Part shown: piece after piece, positions 25,162 through 33,300 of the stretch | How positions within the stretch are numbered: position 1 is the first letter of the stretch | How the letters are laid out: each line of letters begins with the position of its first letter | DNA from: Scytolyngbya sp. HA4215-MV1 | GTDB taxonomy: Bacteria; Cyanobacteriota; Cyanobacteriia; Leptolyngbyales; Leptolyngbyaceae | Reading direction: 5' to 3' | NCBI GenBank assembly: GCA_019359045.1 | Contig: JAHHIA010000005.1 | Location: 1-64,000, forward strand | DNA length: 64,000 bases | Made by a program: the position numbers and the translations under genes | The notes under the pieces: generated by a model | What the model saw: the letters and a program-made list of their open reading frames with translations, nothing else | Told to the model about the DNA's origin: nothing | Databases searched by the model: none

Positions 25162-27960
25162 CTAGAGCCAGTTCCCCACCAAAACAAAAGGTGCCCAAAA
25201 GCCTGGATCTTGATAATCAGTCCCATCAATCAGGCTTAACTGAGCATTTCGTAGGGCTTCTGCTTTGGTAACTTTGGGATTCTTCAATTCTCGATAGAAT
25301 GCGCCAATTAACTCAGCCGTTGCTTGATCATCCACTTGCCACAGAGAGGCGATCGTACTGCGTGCTCCAGCCCGAGTTGCAACGCCAGCCAGCCCCAGAG
25401 TGGCGCGGTTGTCACCTGTGGCAGTCTGGCAGGCACTCAATACCAAGAGTTCCACTGCTTCAGTGCGGACCTCGCCTCGACTGCGCAGTAATTTGTCGAA
25501 TTCCGTCACATTGATGGGTCCATCTGCTGCCAAGATAAAAGTGTTTTTTGCTTGAGAGCTAAACTTCCCGTGGGTTGCAAGATGCACGACATTAAAAGGT
25601 GCTGCGTTAAATTCTTGTTCTAGAGACTGGCGGGTAAAGCCCAATAATTCTGTAGTGTTTACTCCGGCGGCTCGAATCAAATTGAACTCGGTTGGAATAG
25701 CTGGCAAAGGTTGGAAATCGTAGCCAGCCGGCGGATTCACAACGCCTGCTGCCAGGACTTTGAGTTGTCCCCGTGTCAAAGGTTTGGGGTCAAAAAGGTG
25801 CAAGCCAATATTGAGTGCGACGGCGTATTTTTCGACAAGATATTGCTCGCCATCATAGAGAACTGCCATGGGGACACTTCGCAGTGCGCCATCCGGGACA
25901 AATACTAAGGTTTTAACGCCACTTTTTTCCAGATCGGCTGCGATCGGTTGAATAAGCCAGTGATAAATCTGTTGCGAAAGGGCTTTTACCCTAATTTCTT
26001 CACTAGGTTGAATAATTTTTTCGCGTAATTCTTGAACTACTTCTTCTACATTTTGTTCATCAATTGCCTCTGAGGCTTGACCCTTTATTTTGGGGATTAG
26101 ATTGACTTGTTTCCCCATCGGTGCATTTTCATCACTTGATAAGTGAGCCGTGTAGTATCGCAAATCTTGCTGGGGAATTTTGACGATGACCTGCAACTTG
26201 TTAGACAGAATGATGGGGTAAATGATGGCAGTGGTAGGGTTATCTTGATCAACCACTTTATCTAACAGAACAGTTTGAGCATTGAGACAGGCTTCTCGAA
26301 AAAAGTTGTCCAGTTCCGCCAATTGGAGAGAATCGATGCGCTGGCGGGCTTTTTCCAACGTTTCCTTACTTGGGTTTAGGGTAGATGTGAGGAGCAGCTC
26401 TACCGATTGACGATAGACGGGTTCTACGCCTTCACGAAAAGACGCTTGCACGTCTTTGTTTGCCACCAGATCGCCGCGAATCGATTGCAGGGTTGAGATC
26501 GCTGCATCGTAAGCTACGATCGCTTTTTGGGTTTGCCCTTCTGCTTTATACAACCGCCCCAATTGCCACTGCCAGCGATAGGCAATATCGCTGGCATTCA
26601 CCGTCTGTGCCAGTATCAGCGCTCGTTCGGTCAATTGTTGTGCTTTTTCAGGTTCCTGAAATTCATACAGTTCTCCCAAAATACCGAAAGCATAAGAAGC
26701 GGCTTGCTGATCGCCTAATTGCTCTGCCTGTTGCGTGGCAAGGATGAGCAGTTGGCTGGCTTCGGTGAACAGGGGGGAAAGATGGGGATAGGGAGATAGG
26801 GAGATAGGGAAATTTGGGGGCTTCTGGTTTTTGGTTCCTGATTTCTGGCTTTTCAGTCCTGACGATCGCTTTTCCAGCTTCATCAGGCTTTGGGCAAAGT
26901 TGATACGCGCATAAATACTGGAGCGACTGGGGGGTAGGTTTTCGATCTGCGATCGCACGGGGGGCAGCAAATCCTTAGCGTCTGAGTCGCGATCGAGATC
27001 GAGTAACAGGCTAATGTGATTCAGGGTTGCTTGCACCTTAAGTAAAGTGGAAGGTGCATTAGCTGCTACTTCTTGGTAAAGTGCCAGGGCAGTTTGGGTA
27101 GATGTGGTGGCGGTTGCTTGATCATCGCTTTCCTGGCTGTTGACCAAAACGGCGGCACGGGCACGCGCTGTATTGCCCAAGCTAAATTTTGCCTGATAAA
27201 GATCTGGAGCTGAGTTGAACTGACGGGCGATCGCTAAGCTTTTTTCTAATGCCTGGGTTGCTTGATCAAAATCGCCTACCCGTTGCAGGGCATCTCCCAA
27301 CGCCCGTAAGCTGATGGCTTGGGTCAATGAATCGGGTTGCGTTTGGAGGGATTGCTGTAAATCGGTCAGCGTTTTGAGGGAGCGTTGATATAACCCCAGT
27401 GAGCGCAATGCCTGTGCCTGATTGATGCGACTGCGGGCTTCTCGATCGGGCGCTTTCAGTTGGGCATAGAGTGTTGCTGCTTGTTGCCAGGTTTCCAGTG
27501 CCTGCTCCGATCTTCCCAACGCGAGTTGCAACTTGCCCTGAATATCTAAACTTTGAGCCAGCACACTCAACGCCGCCGCATTCTCTGACTCCTGACTCTT
27601 AACTCCCGACTCCTGACTCCTGATCAATTGCAAGCTTTCGTCGATCGTCTGCTCTGCCTCTCGCCACTGACCCGTTTGTTGATAGGTGAGCGACAGATTG
27701 CTCAGGGTCATTGCCTGCCGCAAACGATCGCCTTGTTGTCGATAAGTTTGCAATGCCTGCTGTAAGAGGGTAATCGCTGCCGCATAGTGACCCTGATTGT
27801 AGAGATCCTTGCCCTTGTCTTCTGGTGCAACTGCATTAACCGATTGGGCGATGGCTGAAGCTTGAACTACCTTTCTCCAAGGTGCTCCTGACAAAAACAT
27901 GCAGAGAATGGCTGTGGCAAATGCCAAAATCAGGTAGTAGATTTTTGATTTTCCCTTCAT
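25162..27960 (-). CDS. TPR-CHAT protease-like protein
   Basis: A 932-residue protein with a signal or anchor sequence (residues 6-25, IYYLILAFATAILCMFLSGA), about a dozen TPR helices (roughly 45-520, for example LYNQGHYAAAITLLQQALQT) and a C-terminal CHAT domain (about 640-932). The caspase-like dyad is intact: His797 in VVHLATHGKF and Cys844 in LVLSACQTATG. GLAGVATRAGARSTIASLWQ is typical of CHAT. It follows the TpsA and TpsB genes on the same strand with a 67-base gap from TpsB; such proteins often accompany cyanobacterial two-partner secretion systems. Two inserts resembling intergenic repeats interrupt the TPR region (see 26770-26880 and 27586-27620). Substrate unknown. Confidence 0.87.
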   Translation of the reverse strand: MKGKSKIYYLILAFATAILCMFLSGAPWRKVVQASAIAQSVNAVAPEDKGKDLYNQGHYAAAITLLQQALQTYRQQGDRLRQAMTLSNLSLTYQQTGQWREAEQTIDESLQLIRSQESGVKSQESENAAALSVLAQSLDIQGKLQLALGRSEQALETWQQAATLYAQLKAPDREARSRINQAQALRSLGLYQRSLKTLTDLQQSLQTQPDSLTQAISLRALGDALQRVGDFDQATQALEKSLAIARQFNSAPDLYQAKFSLGNTARARAAVLVNSQESDDQATATTSTQTALALYQEVAANAPSTLLKVQATLNHISLLLDLDRDSDAKDLLPPVRSQIENLPPSRSSIYARINFAQSLMKLEKRSSGLKSQKSGTKNQKPPNFPISLSPYPHLSPLFTEASQLLILATQQAEQLGDQQAASYAFGILGELYEFQEPEKAQQLTERALILAQTVNASDIAYRWQWQLGRLYKAEGQTQKAIVAYDAAISTLQSIRGDLVANKDVQASFREGVEPVYRQSVELLLTSTLNPSKETLEKARQRIDSLQLAELDNFFREACLNAQTVLLDKVVDQDNPTTAIIYPIILSNKLQVIVKIPQQDLRYYTAHLSSDENAPMGKQVNLIPKIKGQASEAIDEQNVEEVVQELREKIIQPSEEIRVKALSQQIYHWLIQPIAADLEKSGVKTLVFVPDGALRSVPMAVLYDGEQYLVEKYAVALNIGLHLFDPKPLTRGQLKVLAAGVVNPPAGYDFQPLPAIPTEFNLIRAAGVNTTELLGFTRQSLEQEFNAAPFNVVHLATHGKFSSQAKNTFILAADGPINVTEFDKLLRSRGEVRTEAVELLVLSACQTATGDNRATLGLAGVATRAGARSTIASLWQVDDQATAELIGAFYRELKNPKVTKAEALRNAQLSLIDGTDYQDPGFWAPFVLVGNWL
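26770..26880. repeat. Intergenic-type repeat inside the TPR-CHAT gene (copy A)
   Basis: The plus strand reads GATAGGGAGATAGGGAGATA then GGTTCCTGATTTCTGGCT, units otherwise seen between genes (compare 18461 and 60657 in reverse complement). In the protein it yields KRSSGLKSQKSGTKNQKPPN and FPISLSPYPHLSPLF at about residues 361-397, a linker between TPR helices with no TPR character. The frame is preserved. Confidence 0.7.
27586..27620. repeat. Heptamer repeat inside the TPR-CHAT gene (copy B)
   Basis: Five consecutive heptamers of the TGACTCC type (TGACTCC, TGACTCT, TAACTCC, CGACTCC, TGACTCC). They encode the segment IRSQESGVKSQESEN at about residues 111-125. The same heptamer forms the intergenic array at 30012-30074, 2.4 kb away. 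Confidence 0.8.
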
Positions 27961-28027
27961 CTCATCTCCCCCGATAAACTCAAAACGTCCACCTCAAGCC
28001 TCAATCTCAAGCCTCAACCGCACGCAT

Positions 28028-29920
28028 TCAAAACGGATTATAAATCACTGAAAAATACAGCCCATCCTCTTGTAATGTACTGCCATTAGAATTGGCATCG
28101 ATTAACGGAATGCCCCATTCAAAGCGGGCAGTTAGCTTATCGCTGACTTGCAGCCGCAGACCTAGCCCAAAGGAAAGCAACTCGTTAGGCGTGGGATTTT
28201 CGCGATCGCCTCGGTTCCATCCAGTGCCGAAGTCCACAAAAGGAGTCACTTGCAACAACGCCTGCCATTCTGGAATGCGGAGAACTGGAATACGAGCCTC
28301 AGCCGAAGCAAAAATACCGCTATCTGCTAATAGTAAATCCTGTCGATAGCCCCGCACACTTTCCATTCCACCTAGACTAAATTGCTCCAATGAGACAATG
28401 GGACCCCCTGCCAGTTGCACATCCCCACGCAACAGCAAAAGGGTATCGGGAGCTAGCAAGCGCACATATTGCGCCTGTCCTCGCCAGGCAAGGAAGCGAC
28501 TGTCGGGTTCAAAGTCGGTTTCTGTGGCACCTAAAATATTGAGTCCCAGGCTGAACTGAGATCGCAATGCTAAGACCTGTTGACTGCTGCGCTGAGTCCA
28601 CTCCTGAAAGAAGCGTAAAACCGAGAGGCGCGTTTTCCCGTCGTCATCTGATCCGGCTGAAGGGAAAGGAATTTCTCCCCCCAGTAATGTGGCTGCACTC
28701 TCTCGCCGGCTGAAGGTAATCCCTAGCGCCAGATCTTCGGCAAGGGTTTGTTTGATCGGCTGGCGAAAGGTAAGTTCATAAGTACGAGACTTCGATTCGA
28801 TATCCAACACATCAAAGGGTTTTTCAATTACAGTGCTGTTGGAGGAACTGAAGTAGAAACTCAGTTTGCCATTGTGCGGGTTAACAGGAATGCTATAGCT
28901 CAAATCAAAAGAATCACTGCCATCGGTGTTGGTATAAGAAGCGCTGATGCCATCTCCCAAACCCAAGAGATTTGCCTCATTGAGCTGAATCTGGCGACGA
29001 TCGGTGCCAACACTGGGCGATCGACCATTGTCCAACAACACTTGAGCACCAAAAGTTTTTGCTTCGGTTACCTTTACTTCCAACAGGCTCACCCCTGGGC
29101 GAGTTCCCGCCGAAAGCTCTGCCGAAATCGTGCCAATCAAAGGATCAAGTTGTAATAATTGCAAGGCTTCCAGCAGGCGATCTCGGTTCAGGGGGGGGCG
29201 CGAGGCAATTCGCAACCGACTCCGCACATAATTTGGATTCAGTCTGCGTGTCCCCGTCACTTTGATGTCTTCTAGCGATCCTTCCACCACCCGGATTTCT
29301 ACCACGCCTGCCTGCAACTTTTGGGGGGGAATGTAGGCACCGGAGGTCACATAGCCCTTCTCCAGATACATTTGGGTCACAACTGTCCGCGCCTGAAACA
29401 AATCCGTTAGTGTAATCGGTTTGTTAACAAAATCCTTGAGCTTTTCGTCAAACTGCTGCTGACTAAACACCGTACTCCCAGTTACCACAAACCGCTTTAC
29501 CGTAATGGTTTGCGGCGTATCTGTGCCTTCTTCGATCGGCGTTTGTCCTGGCGCAGGTTTCAACAGATCATCCAGAGATGGCAAGGGTTCGGTCGGTTGT
29601 TGTTCCGGTAACGGTTGCGTCGATGGAGGATTTTCTGGTCGAGGCAAAGGATCTTGTACGGGAAAAGGCTGTCTGGGCGGGGGAGGAAGCGGCGTCTGGG
29701 CAATTTGAGTAGAATCCTGCTCCACAGAAGATGTTGGTATTGGTGTCATCCGCATCGCGACCCATGAGGCTGTTGGTGGCAAGGATGAATGAAGCGGCAA
29801 AGGCGTGATCGTGCCTTTCTCTGGCATCACCGCAGATGCCTGCACGGCGGACATCGAAAACAACGGCAAAGCAATGAATCCCAAACAAAAACAGGAAGGA
29901 GAAGAAACTTTCAGGGGCAT
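28028..29920 (-). CDS. Two-partner secretion outer-membrane transporter (TpsB, ShlB/FhaC family)
   Basis: About 630 residues from ATG 29920, which opens with a signal peptide (MPLKVSSPSCFCLGFIALPL then SMSAVQASA). A Pro/Gln-rich linker (about 75-135) leads to POTRA domains: QTITVKRFVVTGSTVF, LEKGYVTSGAYIPPQKLQAG and VVEIRVVEGSLEDIKVTG. The 16-strand barrel follows; the L6 loop motif is MESVRGYRQDLLLADSG and the last residue is an aromatic Phe, as usual for Omp85-type barrels. It should export the TpsA adhesin encoded just upstream. The apparent longer frame from TTG 29977 is not needed. Confidence 0.9.
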   Translation of the reverse strand: MPLKVSSPSCFCLGFIALPLFSMSAVQASAVMPEKGTITPLPLHSSLPPTASWVAMRMTPIPTSSVEQDSTQIAQTPLPPPPRQPFPVQDPLPRPENPPSTQPLPEQQPTEPLPSLDDLLKPAPGQTPIEEGTDTPQTITVKRFVVTGSTVFSQQQFDEKLKDFVNKPITLTDLFQARTVVTQMYLEKGYVTSGAYIPPQKLQAGVVEIRVVEGSLEDIKVTGTRRLNPNYVRSRLRIASRPPLNRDRLLEALQLLQLDPLIGTISAELSAGTRPGVSLLEVKVTEAKTFGAQVLLDNGRSPSVGTDRRQIQLNEANLLGLGDGISASYTNTDGSDSFDLSYSIPVNPHNGKLSFYFSSSNSTVIEKPFDVLDIESKSRTYELTFRQPIKQTLAEDLALGITFSRRESAATLLGGEIPFPSAGSDDDGKTRLSVLRFFQEWTQRSSQQVLALRSQFSLGLNILGATETDFEPDSRFLAWRGQAQYVRLLAPDTLLLLRGDVQLAGGPIVSLEQFSLGGMESVRGYRQDLLLADSGIFASAEARIPVLRIPEWQALLQVTPFVDFGTGWNRGDRENPTPNELLSFGLGLRLQVSDKLTARFEWGIPLIDANSNGSTLQEDGLYFSVIYNPF

Positions 29921-30011
29921 CGAAAAACCATGACAAACGACAACAAGATGGGAAATTGGCAGAGGGGGAGGGGGCAAGCGACAATTGGGAAACTAGAAAA
30001 GTGATCGGGTC

Positions 30012-30074
30012 TGACTCCTGACTTCTGACTCCTGACTTCTGACTCCTGACTTCTGACTCCTGACCTCTGACCCA
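30012..30074 (+). repeat. Tandem heptamer array between tpsA-like and tpsB-like genes
   Basis: Nine 7-base units in a row: TGACTCC and TGACTTC alternate exactly seven times and then degrade to TGACCTC and TGACCCA. This is a short tandemly repeated repetitive sequence of the cyanobacterial type, not a CRISPR. It is in the untranslated gap of the two-partner operon. Confidence 0.9.
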
Positions 30075-30234
30075 TCGCTCCAGGCTCTAGCGAAAAGATG
30101 GCTGGAGGCAACGCTGTGGAACGAGGGAAGGTTACCCCTTTGCCCCCCTGCTGCTATCACCCCTTCACACTTTTGTACACCGACTATTTATTGCCTCATT
30201 TCTAGGCACAGCTCAACAACGGGATGAAAATGAT

Positions 30235-30268
30235 GCTGAATGATTTGATTCGTTCCAAATCATTCAGC
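30235..30268. terminator. Hairpin near the end of the TpsA gene
   Basis: GCTGAATGATTTG pairs exactly with CAAATCATTCAGC (13 bp, eight-base loop). It is about 95 bases beyond the TpsA stop. Four T's follow on the plus strand; on the minus strand ATCATTTTC follows. It could partly terminate or separate TpsA from TpsB expression. Confidence 0.6.
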
Positions 30269-30361
30269 TTTTCAGCAACGCCCGTTTCTATGCTTTGCTT
30301 AGGAAGATCTCAGGAGACTCTGCCGATTGAGAAACTTAAGACGCGCCTGATCACCGATCCG

Positions 30362-33300
30362 TTACTTCCTGCCACAAACTGGAGCTACCCCGATCGGAGC
30401 ACTCTGAGGCACTGCATCGACAGCCTGGGCAACCAGGGTAATATTGCCTTGTTCATCTCTTATCCAGCTTTGGGCTTCAACAATTTCATTTGGAGAGATT
30501 TTAACAGGTGTTTGGGCATGATTGGCGATCGGCTGATTATTTTCTGGCAGGGCAACCCAGGCTGCCAAAATAGTTTCGCTATCCAGTGCCTGGGTGGGAT
30601 CGCTGGACAGTCCGCCGCGTCCAGTGACGGTAAAGTTGCCAGCAATTTCGCGGGCACCGGGTTTGCAGCCTTGAGAAATGAGACCGGAGCGATCGACCAG
30701 GTTGGCAGGTAACGCTGGAAATTCGGTCAGGTTCTGGGTTTGTATATTCACCGTGCCATCAATTCCCAAAACAGAACTGGCGATAAAGTCGCTATCGGGG
30801 GTTCGTCCAATGGTTTTATTAAACTGGCGAAACTGTCGCACGGTGCCGATCGTGCCAACAATGTTTCCTCCCCGTCCCGAAAAGGCATTGGCAACTACAT
30901 CATTGTTGTCTGTCAAGTTTGCTAAAACAATGAGTGCATTGAGAGTAATGTTGCCACCATTGCCATTGTTCAGCGCCAGGGCAGAAATCTGGTTGTCACG
31001 GGGAAACATGAAGACGCCCCCTTGCAATTGCAGATTGATGTTGGCATTGCTGCCAGAAGCAGTTTCTGCATCAATGCTGCTGCCATTTTTAAAAAAGATG
31101 GAGTTGGCATGAATCACGATATTGCCGGGATTCCCAGTCCCTTGCCCGTCAACGGAAATGCGCCCTGCATTCTGCAAGTTGAGATCGCCATCGATGTTGA
31201 GAATAATGTTTCCAGCAGTGCCACTGCTCTGGCTCTCGCTGCGAATTTCACCAAAATTGGAGGCTTCAAAACGATTGGCGTTAATTGTAATGGTGCCCGC
31301 GTTAAACTCATTTTCAGTGGTTGCATTAATGATGGCGGAGTTAGCAATCCGAAAACGATCGGTGGTGATACTGATATTGCCTGCCTGTCCAGTAGCACCG
31401 CGCTCGGTGCTGACAAATAATCCGCTCGAAAATCGTCCGTCTGGTTGTACGGCAAATCCAGCAATATCTACAAAGTCCGTCATGGTGATCTGGATATCTC
31501 CAGCATTGCCGATCCCCCCCGCGATATTGGGACCTGCTCGAAAAACTCCCGCCTGGATTTGAGCGCCTCCGGTCAAAGTGAGCGATCTGCCAGTTAAAAC
31601 AAGGGTTCCTCCTTGACCAATGCCCCCTTGTTCTACCGTTCCGCGAATATTACTGGAGTCGCTCAGGACAATATCCTCAGCCGTCTGAATCAGAATATTG
31701 CCCCCCGCTCCTAAGCCAGATGTGCTGGTCGAGAGTTCACTTGCTCCGGTCATGCTGAGGGAACGAGCATTGAGCAACACCGTGCCCCCTTGCCCGATCG
31801 CGCCCCCCCGCACAGCACTGGCGATCGTGCCCGCATCCATCACAGCATCCCCATCCAGAGTAATGACTACATTGCCTGCATCTCCCTGTCCAAAGGTACT
31901 CGTTGAGATGAGACCGCCCTGATTCACCAGGAGGGAGCCATTGCCTGTTAGAAAAATAAACCCACCCAGTGCATTGGGATCAATGGATGGCGTAATCCTC
32001 GCACCTGGTTCAATCCGTGCTTGAATGGCACTGGCAGCATTCACCGGATCGATCGTAAACCGCGCCAATTCATTCGCCGTAAATCCTGAGGGGGCAGTGC
32101 CATTATCAATGCGAAACTGCCAGGCTTGTTGTACCTGATCGAAGCGATCGTCATACGTTGGATCAAAACCAGAAATATTGATATCTCCCGTGGCATTGAT
32201 CAGGATATTTCCTGGGAGTCCACTGTCAAATGCTGAAGCAATAATCTGCCCTCCTCCAGTAATATCCAGCGTGTTCACATCCACCACAATATTGCCGCCA
32301 ATGCCCGACCCTCGCGTTCTGGCACTCAACACTGCACCATTGGCAATTTGGAGGTGATTAGCAGTCAGACTCAGCGTTCCGCCTTGTCCAGTAGACCCAT
32401 CCTCTGCATTGACCAAAAAACCGCTAGAAAAGCCGCCTACATTGAGATTGCTGCCATCCGGTAAAAAAGGAAACGGGGCAACTCCAGAAAGAAGGATGGT
32501 ATCTGCATTCACCACAATGCCACCCCCCTTGCCTGCACTAAAAGTACGGGCAAGAATTTCTGCGCCACTGAGGACTGAGAGGGTGCCTGCATTGATGCTA
32601 ATAATACCGCTATCTGCATTGCCATCCGTGTCAGTCACAATGACTCCGACATTGGCAAGGGTAATATCAGGGGCGTTCAGCAGAATATTACCTGAGGCGC
32701 CACTGGTCTGGGTATTGGCATATAAACCACTATTGGGTTGAACGACGCCACCAAATACATCTGGGACAGTGTCGCTAGGATTGTTCTGCACATACTGGAG
32801 CACCTGCTGCACACGATTGGCAAAATTTGGATCAACCCCATCAATCAGAATGCGATCGCTTGCCGTGATACTGATGATGCCCCCTGCACCACTCTGGAAG
32901 CTGTTTGCTAGTACCTTACTGCCCGACAACAACTCAAACCGACCAGCATTGATGAAGACATTGCCTCCCGCTCCTGAGTTAAGCGTATTGGTTGTGATTG
33001 CAGCTGCCCCTTCGAGTCGGAGCAGCCCATTGGGGATGTCCACAAACACATCGCTGGCATCACCGGTTGCCCCCCGTTCTGTCAGGGCAATGATCCCACT
33101 GGGAAACCCATCCTGATTGATCCCAGAAAGGACGATTTGATCGGTTGCATGAATCTCGATCTTGCCCTTACTTCCCTGTCCGCCTGGGAAAAGTAGATTA
33201 CCGGCAGCATCCCGGATTTCTCGAAAAAAGCTACTGCCAATCTGCGAACCCCCGGTCAAAAAGAGCGATCGGGTTTGAATCTCCACATCTGCTGCTTTGC

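Noticed and set aside
30012-30074. Repeat array considered as CRISPR
   Set aside because: Contiguous 7-base units without spacers and no cas genes in the window.
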